A stretch of 64,000 bases of DNA, taken from contig NZ_ATHL01000123.1 of NCBI RefSeq assembly GCF_000445125.1, forward strand, positions 1 through 64,000, given 5' to 3'. The translations under genes were made by a program, and so were the position numbers. The stretch's first letter is position 1; every line of letters begins with the position of its first letter. Below are positions 8,856-19,527 of this stretch, piece by piece. The DNA comes from Novosphingobium lindaniclasticum LE124. Lineage in GTDB: Bacteria; Pseudomonadota; Alphaproteobacteria; Sphingomonadales; Sphingomonadaceae. The notes beneath the pieces were generated by a model. That model made no database searches. It was not told the DNA's origin and worked only from the letters and a program-made list of their open reading frames with translations.

Positions 8856-9605
8856 ATGAAGACCAGCGGCAACACCATCCTTCTCACCGGCGGCGGCAGT
8901 GGCATCGGCCGCGAACTGGCGCAGCGCTGGCATGACGCCGGCAATGTGGTGATCGTCACCGGGCGGACGCTCGCCAGCCTTGAGGAAACCGCGAGTGGAC
9001 GTGCCAATATCCACGCCTTCGCGCTGGATGTTGCCGATCCTGCGGCCATCGCGGCGTTCGCCAGGGACATTCTCGCGCGCTTCCCCGCGCTGAACGTGCT
9101 GGTCAACAATGCCGGAATCATGCCGCTTGAAGATGTATCGGTGCCGCGCGACCTGTCTCGCGCGGAGGCTTGCGTGGTGACGAACCTGCTCGGCCCGATC
9201 CGCATGACCGATGCGCTGATCGGTCATTTGCGCGCGCAGGACGATGCGGTGATCGTCAACGTCAGTTCCGGCCTTGCCTTCGTGCCGTTGGTGAGCGCCG
9301 CGGTCTATTCGGCCACCAAGGCCGCGATCCACTCCTGGACGGATTCGCTGCGCTTATCCTTGCAGGGCGCGGTCGAAGTGATCGAATTGGCACCGCCTGC
9401 CGTGCAGACCGAGCTGACTCCCGGCCAGTCGACGCGCAAAGGCTACATGCCGCTGGATGCCTTCATCGATGAAGTGATGGGCCTTTTTGCACAAGTGCCG
9501 ACGCCCGGACTGATCGGCGTGGAGCGGCTCGCGTACTTGCGCAATGCCGAAGCGGAAGGGCGGTACATGGAGACTTTCGCGGCGCTCAACGCGCCGGGAC
9601 ATTAA
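8856..9605 (+). CDS. short-chain dehydrogenase/reductase (DltE-like)
   Basis: A 249-residue NAD(P)-dependent SDR oxidoreductase. The cofactor motif TGGGSGIGRELA lies at residues 10-21, NNAG follows in the fourth strand, the catalytic Ser is in VNVSSGLAFVP and the YSATK motif (Tyr-x-x-x-Lys) is intact. The sequence resembles the DltE-like subgroup. Substrate unknown. I chose the ATG at 8856, which has the ribosome site CAGGAGC just upstream; the frame is open further upstream but overlaps the divergent regulator. It is probably controlled by the neighbouring HxlR protein, which is a common arrangement for oxidoreductases that detoxify carbonyls or quinones. Confidence 0.9.
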   Translation: MKTSGNTILLTGGGSGIGRELAQRWHDAGNVVIVTGRTLASLEETASGRANIHAFALDVADPAAIAAFARDILARFPALNVLVNNAGIMPLEDVSVPRDLSRAEACVVTNLLGPIRMTDALIGHLRAQDDAVIVNVSSGLAFVPLVSAAVYSATKAAIHSWTDSLRLSLQGAVEVIELAPPAVQTELTPGQSTRKGYMPLDAFIDEVMGLFAQVPTPGLIGVERLAYLRNAEAEGRYMETFAALNAPGH

Positions 9606-9682
9606 GCGGTTCTCCGCTGGTCGTGGTCCTTCGCCGCTGCTATGAACTTGCATGTTGCAATGCAGCATGAGTGAGCACGCGA

Positions 9683-10723
9683 ATGGCCCCCATGGACAAG
9701 CCTCATAGCCTCGATCTCGCGCTCCAGGGCGGAGGCGCACACGGCGCTTTCACCTGGGGTGTGCTGGACGGATTGCTCCAGGAACCGCGCCTTGCCGTGG
9801 GCGCGGTCAGCGGCGCCAGTGCAGGGGCTATGAACGCGGCAGTACTGGTTTCCGGCCTCGTCTGCGGCGGTGCGGAAGGCGCGCGTGAACGGCTGCGCTC
9901 ATTCTGGAAGGAATTGAACCGCTCAGGCCGGGAGGCGGGGCCGCTGATCCCGATGATCGAGGCCTTTCCGGAGACATCGCGCGCCATGTCCTCTTGGTGG
10001 AACACGATGTTCGGCAATCTGGGCACGGCCCATGGCTCGCCGGGAATGGGGCGAGAACTGCAGGAGATCCTGCGAAAGATCATCGAGGAACATGTCGATT
10101 TCGCGGCCATCGCCAGCGATGCGGCGCCGCCGCTGTTCATTTCCGCGACGAATGCGCAGAGCGGCACGGCGCGTATCTTCGACAAGCAGGACCTGACGAC
10201 CGAGGCCTTGCTCGCCTCGGCCTGTCTGCCGCTCTATTTTCCGCCGGTGACGATCGATGGCAAGGATTATTGGGACGGCGGTTACAGCGCAAATCCGCCG
10301 CTCGTACCCCTGGTGCTGGAAAGCGCGAACGACGATCTGCTGCTGATCACCGTCAATCCGCAGTTGCGCGATGAGACGCCGCGCAACGCCGCCGGGATCG
10401 TCGACCGGATCACCGAGATCGGCTTCAACCAGTCGATGCGCAAGGAGATGCAGGGGCTGTTCCTGCTGCAGTCGTCGATCGGGCGTAATCGGGCAAAGGA
10501 AGGCCTGATCGCGCAAGTCGAGCGGCTGCGTTTCCACGAGATCCATGACGAGGCGACTCTGAGCGCCATGCCCGCTCAGAGTAAGCTGCTGCCGGTGCGG
10601 CATCTCTTGTTGACGCTGCGCGATGCCGGTGAGGCGGCGGCCAAGCGCTGGTGCGAGACGTCGATCGAGCGGTTGGGCAAGGAGAGCACTGTCGATCTGG
10701 CGAGCCGTTTCGGGCCGGGGTGA
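9683..10723 (+). CDS. patatin-like phospholipase family protein
   Basis: A 346-residue patatin-like serine acylhydrolase. The oxyanion motif LALQGGGAHGAF, the nucleophile elbow GASAG (Ser46 from this start) and the catalytic Asp motif DGG in YWDGGYSANPP form the Ser-Asp dyad of the family. It would hydrolyse acyl esters of phospholipids or stored lipids, probably as a cytoplasmic enzyme since no signal peptide or membrane segment is visible. The start is uncertain: in-frame GTG 9671, ATG 9683 and ATG 9692 are all possible; 9683 has the better-placed GAG upstream. It is alone and convergent with hutU, with a palindromic repeat in the gap. Confidence 0.92.
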   Translation: MAPMDKPHSLDLALQGGGAHGAFTWGVLDGLLQEPRLAVGAVSGASAGAMNAAVLVSGLVCGGAEGARERLRSFWKELNRSGREAGPLIPMIEAFPETSRAMSSWWNTMFGNLGTAHGSPGMGRELQEILRKIIEEHVDFAAIASDAAPPLFISATNAQSGTARIFDKQDLTTEALLASACLPLYFPPVTIDGKDYWDGGYSANPPLVPLVLESANDDLLLITVNPQLRDETPRNAAGIVDRITEIGFNQSMRKEMQGLFLLQSSIGRNRAKEGLIAQVERLRFHEIHDEATLSAMPAQSKLLPVRHLLLTLRDAGEAAAKRWCETSIERLGKESTVDLASRFGPG

Positions 10724-10784
10724 GGTAGCGGTGAATGCTTGCGACGGCTCCGTTCTGAGAGTTCCGCTGCAACCACGCCGTCTC

Positions 10785-10811
10785 GTCATCCTGAAACAAG
10801 TTCAGGATGAC
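10785..10811. repeat. intergenic palindromic repeat in convergent gap
   Basis: An 11-base perfect stem, gtcatcctgaa/ttcaggatgac, with the loop ACAAG, lies between the convergent patatin and hutU genes. It resembles the interspersed palindromes of alphaproteobacteria and may serve as a bidirectional terminator or RNA-stabilising hairpin. Confidence 0.75.
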
Positions 10812-10867
10812 GGTGGAGGGAGGGCGGAGCGCGTCAAGCTCGAGGTCTGCGTGCCCCGATCAGATCG

Positions 10868-12532
<1,665 letters not shown>

Positions 12533-12548
12533 GGGCGTGTTCCTCAGG

Positions 12549-13355
12549 TCAGGTGCGCGCGAAGGCAAGAGCGGCCTTCAGCACGTCTTGTAGGATCGGG
12601 GTGAGAGCGGCCGCACGGGCGGCAAGGAAGGGAGGCGGCCAGTTGGTCTCGTCCGGCTCTTCGGGCTCGTCCATGTAGCCGCGAATGGCGAGTTCCATCT
12701 GGATCGCGTGGACGTCGCTTGCGGGGCGGCCATAGTGGCGCGTCGTCCAGCCCCCACGGAAGCGGCCGTCGAGAACGTGGCCGAGGCCGCTCCCGGCGCA
12801 AATGTCGACGACGGCGGCGGAGAGCGCCGGGTCGCATGTCTGGCCGAGGTTGGTGCCCACGTTGAACTGCGGCAATTCGCCGTCGAAAAGGCGCGGCACA
12901 TGGCTGCGGATCGAGTGAGCGTCGTAGACCACGACTTTGCCGTGAAGCTTGCGCAGCCGCTCGATCTCCTGCGCCAGTGCGGCGTGGTACGGATCGAACC
13001 AGAGCGCGCGGCGACGGGCGATCTCGGCCGGGTCCGGCCTGTCGTCCTTGTAAAGGGGGGCACCGTCGAACGTGGTCGTCGGGCATAGTTCCGTGGTCGC
13101 CTGCCCGGGATAGAGCGAGGCGCCCGAGGGGTCGCGGTTGAGGTCGATCACGCTGCGCGAGACGCGAGCGGCTATCGTCGTTGCACCGAGGTCGCGGACG
13201 AAGGCATAGAGATCGTCCACCCACCAGTCGGCATCGCGCCGCGCCAGCCATTCCGAGAGGAACAGCGGGGCGACATCGACCAGATCGGTGCCGACATGGG
13301 GGAAAGCCACGATGAGCGGGGCTTCTCCGCGATGGAGGGTAAAGCTCGGGCTCAT
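12549..13355 (-). CDS. hutG: N-formylglutamate deformylase (N-formylglutamate amidohydrolase)
   Basis: HutG of the FGase family, 268 residues, hydrolyses N-formyl-L-glutamate to glutamate and formate, the last step of the five-step hut pathway. The N-terminus [18 protein letters not shown], the segments VYDAHSIRS and [10 protein letters not shown], and the acidic and His residues in them match the family. Its presence with hutF shows that this organism uses the HutF/HutG branch rather than a one-step formiminoglutamase. The ribosome site GGAGGAG precedes the ATG at 13355. A palindromic repeat and a 133-base gap separate it from hutH upstream. Confidence 0.95.
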   Translation of the reverse strand: MSPSFTLHRGEAPLIVAFPHVGTDLVDVAPLFLSEWLARRDADWWVDDLYAFVRDLGATTIAARVSRSVIDLNRDPSGASLYPGQATTELCPTTTFDGAPLYKDDRPDPAEIARRRALWFDPYHAALAQEIERLRKLHGKVVVYDAHSIRSHVPRLFDGELPQFNVGTNLGQTCDPALSAAVVDICAGSGLGHVLDGRFRGGWTTRHYGRPASDVHAIQMELAIRGYMDEPEEPDETNWPPPFLAARAAALTPILQDVLKAALAFART

Positions 13356-13375
13356 GTCGGCACTCCTCCGATCCT

Positions 13376-13460
13376 CGTCGTTGCGAGCGTAGCGAAGGAT
13401 TCCAGAGACGCGCAGAGCCGCTCCGGATTACCGCCTCGGCCTCGCCTCCTCGCAATGACG
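13376..13460. repeat. 85-base palindromic repeat element inside the hut operon
   Basis: The element starts cgtcgttgcgag and ends ctcgcaatgacg, inverted ends that match at 11 of 12 positions, with a GC-rich interior. Elements of this type (ends like CGTCATTGCGAG) are widespread in alphaproteobacterial intergenic DNA. It lies between the hutH stop and the hutG start, so the operon transcript would carry it. Confidence 0.8.
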
Positions 13461-13488
13461 AAGGTGGGGGCGGGATGAGAGAGAAGCA

Positions 13489-15045
13489 TTACGAGATCGC
13501 CGGGAGCAGGTCGGCCGCCGTTTCGGCCAGTGCACCGGAGCGGATGAGCCGGTTGGCGGCTTCCATGTCCGGGTGGAAGTGGCGATCGTTGTCGAGCGCC
13601 GGAACCTGGGCGCGGAGCACGGCGCGGGCCGCTTCGAGCGAGGTGCTCGACGCCAGGGGCGCATGGAACTCGATCCCCTGTGCGGCGGCGAGGAGTTCGA
13701 TGCCGATCACGGCGGTGGCGTTCTCCACCATCGACAGCAGACGTCGGGCGCCGTGGGCGGCCATCGAGACGTGGTCTTCCTGATTGGCGGATGTGGGAAT
13801 CGAATCCACCGAGGCCGGGTAGGCCCGCTGCTTGTTCTCGGAAACGAGCGCGGCGGCGGTCACTTGCGGGATCATGAAGCCCGAATTGAGGCCGGGGCGC
13901 GGCGTCAGGAAGGCGGGCAGCCCAGACAGCGCCGGGTCCACCAGCATGGCGATGCGGCGTTCCGAGATCGAGCCGATCTCGCAGACCGCGAGCGCGATCA
14001 TGTCGGCGGCGAAGGCGACAGGTTCGGCGTGGAAATTGCCGCCGGACAAGGCCTCATCGGCTTCCGGAAAGATCAGCGGATTGTCGGAAACGCCGTTGGC
14101 CTCGATCTCGAGGGTCGTGGCGGCCTGGCGCAGCACGTCGAGTGCGGCCCCCATGACTTGCGGCTGGCAGCGCAGGCAGTAGGGATCCTGCACGCGGGCG
14201 TCGTTCTCGACATGGCTGGCGCGGATCGCGGAACCGGCCATCAGGCCGCGCAGGGCATCGGCCACCTCGATCTGGCCGCGGTGGCGGCGCAGGGCGTGGA
14301 TGCGCGGGTCGAACGGCGTGTCGGAGCCTTTGGCCGCCTCGGTCGAGAGGGCGCCGGTGACGAGGGCGGAGCGGAACAGCAGTTCGGCCTCGAACAGTCC
14401 GGCGAGCGCGTTGGCGGTCGAAAACTGGGTGCCGTTGAGGAGGGCGAGGCCTTCCTTGGGGCCAAGCTCCAGCGGCGCGAGACCGGCGCGGGAGAGGGCT
14501 TCCACAGCAGGCAGGCGGGCGTTCTCGAAGAGGATTTCGCCGACGCCGATCATCGTCGCGGCCATGTGCGAAAGCGGGGCGAGGTCGCCGCTGGCGCCGA
14601 CCGAGCCTTGCGAGGGCACCACCGGCGTCAGCCCCTTGGCCAGCATCGCTTCGAGCAGGTCCACGGTCTCCGGCCGCACGCCCGAGGCGCCCTGGGCCAG
14701 ACTGGCGAGCTTCAGCGCCATCATCAGGCGGATCACCGGCACCGGCGAAGGCTCGCCCGTACCCGCCGCGTGGCTGAGCACGATGTTGCGCTGGAGCGTG
14801 GCGAGATCCTCGTCGCCGATGCGCACGCTGGCGAGCTTACCGAAGCCGGTGTTGATGCCGTAGACCGGCTCGCCCTTGGCCAGGATGCGCGCCACGGCGG
14901 CGGCGCTTTCCGCCACCCGCGCAGCGCAGGCCGGGTCGAGCTTCACGCCCGCGCCGCGATAGACCGCGCGCCATGCCGCGAGGCTCACGTCACCGGGTGT
15001 GAGCGACACGCTCACGAGGCCAGGACTGAGGAGGATGTCGTTCAT
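13489..15045 (-). CDS. hutH: histidine ammonia-lyase
   Basis: Histidase, the first step of histidine catabolism, removes ammonia from L-histidine to give trans-urocanate. It has 518 residues, the usual length. Ala151-Ser152-Gly153 in [14 protein letters not shown] cyclise to the MIO electrophile. Family motifs [10 protein letters not shown] and the later [15 protein letters not shown] and NQEDHVSM segments are all intact. The true start is the ATG at 15045; it overlaps the hutI stop by four bases (ATGA), which implies translational coupling. An apparent 58-residue upstream extension falls inside hutI and is not part of the protein. Confidence 0.97.
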   Translation of the reverse strand: MNDILLSPGLVSVSLTPGDVSLAAWRAVYRGAGVKLDPACAARVAESAAAVARILAKGEPVYGINTGFGKLASVRIGDEDLATLQRNIVLSHAAGTGEPSPVPVIRLMMALKLASLAQGASGVRPETVDLLEAMLAKGLTPVVPSQGSVGASGDLAPLSHMAATMIGVGEILFENARLPAVEALSRAGLAPLELGPKEGLALLNGTQFSTANALAGLFEAELLFRSALVTGALSTEAAKGSDTPFDPRIHALRRHRGQIEVADALRGLMAGSAIRASHVENDARVQDPYCLRCQPQVMGAALDVLRQAATTLEIEANGVSDNPLIFPEADEALSGGNFHAEPVAFAADMIALAVCEIGSISERRIAMLVDPALSGLPAFLTPRPGLNSGFMIPQVTAAALVSENKQRAYPASVDSIPTSANQEDHVSMAAHGARRLLSMVENATAVIGIELLAAAQGIEFHAPLASSTSLEAARAVLRAQVPALDNDRHFHPDMEAANRLIRSGALAETAADLLPAIS

Positions 15046-16253
15046 TGTCCACTCCAGATGCGCGCATGGAGCGGATTGAAGCCCATGCGGTAAACGAGGT
15101 CGGCCGGGCGCTCGATGTTCCAGATCGCCAGGTCGCAGGCCTTGCCGGCTTCGAGCGAGCCGAGCCGATGGGAAAGGCCGAGCGCCTGCGCGGCGTTGCG
15201 GGTCACGGCGGCGAGGCATTCGGGCACGGTGAGACGGAACAGCGTTGCGCCCATGTTCATCGCCAGCAGCAGCGAGGTGAGCGGCGACGTGCCGGGGTTG
15301 CAGTCGGTCGCCAGCGCGATGGGGACGCTCGCCGCGCGCAGGGCGCCGATCGGCGGCAGCACGGTCTCGCGGCAGAAGTAGTAAGCGCCGGGAAGCAGTG
15401 TGGCGACGGTGCCGGATGCGGCCATGGCCGCCACGCCTGCCGCGTCGAGGTGTTCCAGATGATCCGCCGAGAGTGCTCCGTGCCGCGCGGCGAGGGCGGC
15501 GCCGTGGAGGTTGGAAAGCTGCTCGGCGTGGAGCTTTACCGGCAGGCCGAGGGCAGTGGCGGCGCGGAACAGGCGCTCGGTCTGCTCGGTCGAGAAGCCG
15601 ATGCCCTCGCAGAAGGCGTCCACGGCATCGGCAAGGCCCGCCTGTGCCACCGCGGGAAGCATGTCGTTGCAGACATGGTCGATGTAACCGGTCGCATCGC
15701 CTGCGAACTCCGGGGGAAGGGCATGGGCGCCGAGGAAGGTCGTGACGATCCGCACGCGCCGCACCTCGCCCAGACGACGCGCGGCGCGGAGCATCCTGAG
15801 TTCGCTTGCGAGGTCGAGGCCATAGCCGGACTTTACCTCGACAGTGGTGACGCCCTCCGCCAGCAGCGCATCGAGCCGGGGCAGGGCGGACGCGACAAGC
15901 GCGTCCTCGCTGGCGGCCCGGGTGGCCTTCATGGTCGAGACGATGCCGCCGCCGGCCCGGGCGATGTCCTCGTAGGAAGCCCCTTCCAGCCGCAGCTCGA
16001 ATTCCCGCGCGCGATCGCCGCCGAAGACGAGGTGGGTGTGGCAGTCGATCAGGCCCGGTGTGATCCAGCGGCCCTCGCAGTCGGTCACTTCGGCAGGGTC
16101 GAATGCAGGCGCATCGGCTTGCGGACCGGCGTACAGGATCGTGCCGTCCAGGGAAGCGATCACGCCCTGTTCGACGACACCCAGCTCAGGTGTCAAACCC
16201 TTGCCTGTCATCGTCGCCAGTCGGGCATGTTTCCAGAGCCTGTCGCAGCGCAT
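15042..16253 (-). CDS. hutI: imidazolonepropionase
   Basis: HutI, a zinc- or iron-dependent amidohydrolase of 403 residues, opens the ring of 4-imidazolone-5-propionate to N-formimino-L-glutamate. The metal-binding pair His72 and His74 is in [14 protein letters not shown]; further metal ligands lie in [18 protein letters not shown] and ALATDCNPG. It is the first gene of the leftward hut operon, and its promoter faces hutF across an 83-base gap that contains a HutC-type palindrome. It overlaps hutH by four bases. Confidence 0.97.
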   Translation of the reverse strand: MRCDRLWKHARLATMTGKGLTPELGVVEQGVIASLDGTILYAGPQADAPAFDPAEVTDCEGRWITPGLIDCHTHLVFGGDRAREFELRLEGASYEDIARAGGGIVSTMKATRAASEDALVASALPRLDALLAEGVTTVEVKSGYGLDLASELRMLRAARRLGEVRRVRIVTTFLGAHALPPEFAGDATGYIDHVCNDMLPAVAQAGLADAVDAFCEGIGFSTEQTERLFRAATALGLPVKLHAEQLSNLHGAALAARHGALSADHLEHLDAAGVAAMAASGTVATLLPGAYYFCRETVLPPIGALRAASVPIALATDCNPGTSPLTSLLLAMNMGATLFRLTVPECLAAVTRNAAQALGLSHRLGSLEAGKACDLAIWNIERPADLVYRMGFNPLHARIWSGQ

Positions 16254-16304
16254 GGCGAGTCGATCCTTGTTGATAGCTGCTGTTATTGCACCTGTTCATT
16301 TTAA

Positions 16305-16314
16305 TGTATAGACA
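16305..16314. promoter_or_regulatory. HutC-type operator in the divergent hut promoter
   Basis: TGTATAGACA, one base away from the perfect palindrome TGTATATACA typical of GntR/HutC sites, sits in the 83-base gap between hutI and hutF, 23 bases before the hutF start. Given hutC downstream of hutF, repression of both operons from this site, relieved by urocanate, is the likely scheme. That is inference from known HutC systems. Confidence 0.65.
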
Positions 16315-16336
16315 AAATGCTGAAAGGAACTTCCCG

Positions 16337-17722
16337 ATGCCCGATGTCGCGACGCGCACCATCTTTGCAGACAAGGCGATGTTGGCCGACGGCTGGACGT
16401 CCGGCGTGCGTTTCATACTCCGGAATGGACGGGTTTCCGGCATCGAGAGCGGCGTTGCGGCGCGGGCGGGCGACGAGCGTCATGCTTGCGTGCTCCCCGG
16501 GCTGGGCAATCTCCATAGCCATGCCTTCCAGCGCGGCATGGCCGGACTGGCCGAGCGTCGCGGCGACAAGGCTGACAGCTTCTGGACCTGGCGCGAGGTC
16601 ATGTACCGCTTCCTGGACCGGATGACGCCGGACGACCTCCAGGCTCTGGCAGCGATAGCCTACCTGGAGATGCTCGAAAGCGGCTTCACCCGCGTCGGCG
16701 AGTTCCACTATCTTCACCACGACCCGCAAGGCCGGGCCTATGCCGATCCGGCCGAGATGAGTGCCGCCATCGCGCGCGCGGCAGCCGAGACCGGCATCGG
16801 ACTGACGCTGCTGCCGGTATTCTACGCCCATTCCGGCTTCGGTGGCCAGCCGCCCAGCGAGGGACAGCGGCGCTTCCTGCACGATCTCGACGGTTTTGCG
16901 CGGCTGTTGGACGGCGCTGGATCGGTCGTGGCCGAGTTGGAAGACGCCGTGGTCGGCCTGGCGCCGCATAGCTTGCGCGCGGTGTCGCCCGAACAACTCG
17001 CCGCGCTGGAGACGATGGCCCCCGGCCTGCCGATCCACATTCATATCGCCGAGCAGGTCCGCGAGGTCGAGGACTGCCTCGCCTGGAGCGGACAGCGGCC
17101 GGTGGAGTGGCTGCTCGACCATTCAGCGGTGGACCGGCGATGGTGTCTCGTTCACGCCACGCACATGACCGAAGACGAGACGCGCAGGCTGGCGCGAAGC
17201 GGCGCGGTGGCAGGGCTCTGCCCCATTACCGAAGCCAATCTGGGGGACGGGCTGTTCCCGGCGCAGATCTTTCTTGCCGAGGGCGGCAATTGGGGCCTCG
17301 GCAGCGACTCGAACGTGCTGATCGATGCTACCGAGGAACTGCGGTTGTTCGAATATGGCCAGCGCCTCCAGCATCGCGGGCGCAATATCGTCAGCAGCAG
17401 CCATGTGCGCTCCACCGGCGAAATGCTCTGGAGCCAGGCCGTGCGAGGCGGCGCGCAGGCGCTTGACGTGAAAGAGGGCGGCGCAAAGGCCGGTCTTTCC
17501 ATCGGCTTGCCGTTCGATGCCGTCTCGCTGAACCTCGACCATCCCTCGCTGGCGGCGCGCGGCAGCGACCGCCTGCTCGACGGGCTGGTCTTCGCCGCCG
17601 GGCGCAGCGGCGTGGATTGCGTCTGGCGCTTCGGCGCGCAAGTGGTAAGCGGTGGCCGTCATCGCGCGCGAGACGAGGTCGTCCGGCGTTACAGGGACAG
17701 GTTGGGCAGGCTGATCGGGTGA
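16337..17722 (+). CDS. hutF: formimidoylglutamate deiminase
   Basis: HutF, an amidohydrolase-superfamily enzyme of 461 residues, deiminates N-formimino-L-glutamate to N-formyl-L-glutamate and ammonia; HutG then removes formate. The metal site LPGLGNLHSHAFQRG (His60 and His62), the His in PIHIHIAEQ, the VHATHMT segment and the Asp in GLGSDSNVLID match the family. The ATG at 16337 has the ribosome site GAAAGGAAC; an in-frame ATG at 16286 would add 17 residues and place the operator inside the coding region, so I reject it. The gene ends in a four-base overlap with hutC. Confidence 0.95.
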   Translation: MPDVATRTIFADKAMLADGWTSGVRFILRNGRVSGIESGVAARAGDERHACVLPGLGNLHSHAFQRGMAGLAERRGDKADSFWTWREVMYRFLDRMTPDDLQALAAIAYLEMLESGFTRVGEFHYLHHDPQGRAYADPAEMSAAIARAAAETGIGLTLLPVFYAHSGFGGQPPSEGQRRFLHDLDGFARLLDGAGSVVAELEDAVVGLAPHSLRAVSPEQLAALETMAPGLPIHIHIAEQVREVEDCLAWSGQRPVEWLLDHSAVDRRWCLVHATHMTEDETRRLARSGAVAGLCPITEANLGDGLFPAQIFLAEGGNWGLGSDSNVLIDATEELRLFEYGQRLQHRGRNIVSSSHVRSTGEMLWSQAVRGGAQALDVKEGGAKAGLSIGLPFDAVSLNLDHPSLAARGSDRLLDGLVFAAGRSGVDCVWRFGAQVVSGGRHRARDEVVRRYRDRLGRLIG

Positions 17723-18435
17723 ACTTACCGCTCCACGAACGCATCCGTCAGGATTTCGAGACGCGCATTCTTTCCGGCGCGCTGGGTCCGGGCGCGCGCC
17801 TGCCGACCGAGCAGGCCCTGATGGCGCATTACGACTGCGCGCGCATGACGGTGAACAAGGCCCTTTCCGCGCTCGCCACGGCGGGGCTGGTGGACCGGCG
17901 GAAGAAGGCCGGCACTTTCGTCGCCCGGCCGCGCGTTCATGCGATGGCCATGGATATTCCCGACATCGGCGCGCAAGTGGCCGAACGCGGGCAGAGCTAC
18001 CGCTTCGACCTTGGCTTGCGCCGTGAGCTTGATGGTGGGCAGGCGCGGCCCGAATGGCGGGTGGACCGCACGGTGCCGCTGCTGGAACTGGAAGGGGTGC
18101 ATTTCGCGGACGGCACGCCTTTCGCCTGGGAGCACCGCTTTGTGAACGTGGCCGCAGTGCCGGAAATGCTGCTGGCCGACTTCACCGGCTCCTCGCCTGG
18201 CACCTGGCTGCTCGAGCATGTCCCTTGGACCGAAGCCGACGCCCATATCACCGCCACCGGCGCCAGCGCCGCGCAGGCCCGCGCGCTCACCGTGGCACTC
18301 GGCGCGCCCTGCCTCTGCGTGGAGCGCAAGACCTGGCGAGGCTCCGAGGCGATTACCTATGTTCGCCAGCTTTTCCTTGCGGGAGCCTACGAACTGACCG
18401 CGCATTTCGGGCCGGGTGCGCGCCGGGACGGCTGA
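17719..18435 (+). CDS. hutC: histidine utilization repressor HutC (GntR family)
   Basis: A 238-residue GntR/HutC-type repressor. Residues 1-70 form the winged helix-turn-helix (LPLHERIRQDFETRI, RLPTEQALMAHYDCARMTVNKAL), and the rest is a UTRA ligand-binding domain that in HutC binds urocanate. Translation starts at a GTG (17719) overlapping the hutF stop in GTGA, so the two are translationally coupled. Autoregulation through the operator at 16305-16314 is likely because hutC is cotranscribed with hutF. Confidence 0.94.
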   Translation: MNLPLHERIRQDFETRILSGALGPGARLPTEQALMAHYDCARMTVNKALSALATAGLVDRRKKAGTFVARPRVHAMAMDIPDIGAQVAERGQSYRFDLGLRRELDGGQARPEWRVDRTVPLLELEGVHFADGTPFAWEHRFVNVAAVPEMLLADFTGSSPGTWLLEHVPWTEADAHITATGASAAQARALTVALGAPCLCVERKTWRGSEAITYVRQLFLAGAYELTAHFGPGARRDG

Positions 18436-18516
18436 CGCTGCGTTTTGCCGGGATCGGCAGATGCAAAGCCGTCAATCGCGATGTTGCAGGATGTAGCGCA
18501 GTCGCCGGGATGCAGG

Positions 18517-19386
18517 TCAGGCCAGGGTTCTTGCCGTGATTGTCATGCTCACTTCCGCAGTATCGCCGGGGTCCAGCCAGATCATCGTCTCCGGGGCGCG
18601 GTTGATGGCGTCGGTGGCATGGCTGACCGGCTCGACGCAGAAGAAATCCTGGCCTTCCGGCGAGAAGACCACCGTGGTCGTCAGTTCCCGCGAAGGCGCG
18701 ATCGTGACGCCGAGCCCGCGCGAGGGCCAGTCGATTTCCAGCAGGCCCTCGCGCCCGGTATAGGCAGTGTCGACGGCGCGGGCATCGACCGGCTGGCCCT
18801 GCCACCAGTCGATCGCTTCCTCATGTTCGTCGAGCGAACTGGGCAGGCAATCGGGTGTGTTGTACCATTCGCCCCGGTGCAGGCCCCGATAGACGGTCAC
18901 GGCGTCGCGCGGGAAATAGGGGTGGAAACCCAGCCCCGCGGGCATCGCCGCATCGCCGAGGTTGATGACGGAAAGCCTTGTCACCAGACCCTCTGCGCCC
19001 AGTTCGAACGTCTGGCGGGCGCGGTAAGGCCATGGCCACTCGCCGCCGGGATAGCCGTGTTCCAGTACGGCGCGGTTCTCGGCCAGCTCCATCAGTTTCC
19101 ATGCAGCGAGCCAGCCGAAGCCGTGAAGTGGGTGGGGATGGTCGGAACCGGGGAAGTTCGGCGCGATCGTGCCTTTGCGCAGGCCGGTGTTGAAGCGGCC
19201 CCGCGCGATGCGGTTGGAGAAAGGTACCAGCGGAAAGCTGGCGACATCGAAGATCGTGTTTCCGCATAGGGGCCGCAGCAGCGGCTCTCCGCGCCAGTCC
19301 AGCCGCAACACGGAGCCGCCGCGTTCCGGCGCCAGTTCCAGCCGATAGCCCTGTGCTTCGAGAGTAAGCGCTTCGAGAGTCATCAT
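18517..19386 (-). CDS. aldose 1-epimerase family protein
   Basis: A 289-residue galactose-mutarotase-like protein that would interconvert alpha and beta anomers of a hexose or related sugar. Family features are NRIARGRF, the His in HPLHGFGWLAAWKL, the GLGFHPYFP motif with the catalytic His, and a likely catalytic Glu in CVEPVSHATDA. There are two adjacent ATG codons (19386, 19383) with GGAAG just upstream. The gene is convergent with hutC and has no sugar-catabolic neighbours, so its substrate is open. The 140 bases between it and the LysR gene show nothing recognisable. Confidence 0.88.
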   Translation of the reverse strand: MMTLEALTLEAQGYRLELAPERGGSVLRLDWRGEPLLRPLCGNTIFDVASFPLVPFSNRIARGRFNTGLRKGTIAPNFPGSDHPHPLHGFGWLAAWKLMELAENRAVLEHGYPGGEWPWPYRARQTFELGAEGLVTRLSVINLGDAAMPAGLGFHPYFPRDAVTVYRGLHRGEWYNTPDCLPSSLDEHEEAIDWWQGQPVDARAVDTAYTGREGLLEIDWPSRGLGVTIAPSRELTTTVVFSPEGQDFFCVEPVSHATDAINRAPETMIWLDPGDTAEVSMTITARTLA

Positions 19387-19527
19387 CGCTTCCAGTCCGC
19401 TCCCATGCGACGGGCCTACCGCCTCGATCGCGGTTCGGCATGAGCGGAGGTAGTGCTAACAAGGTATCACTGGCAAGTGTGGGATGCTTGAGGGCATGCT
19501 CTACCCTTTCGGCGCTGCAAAGGCGAT

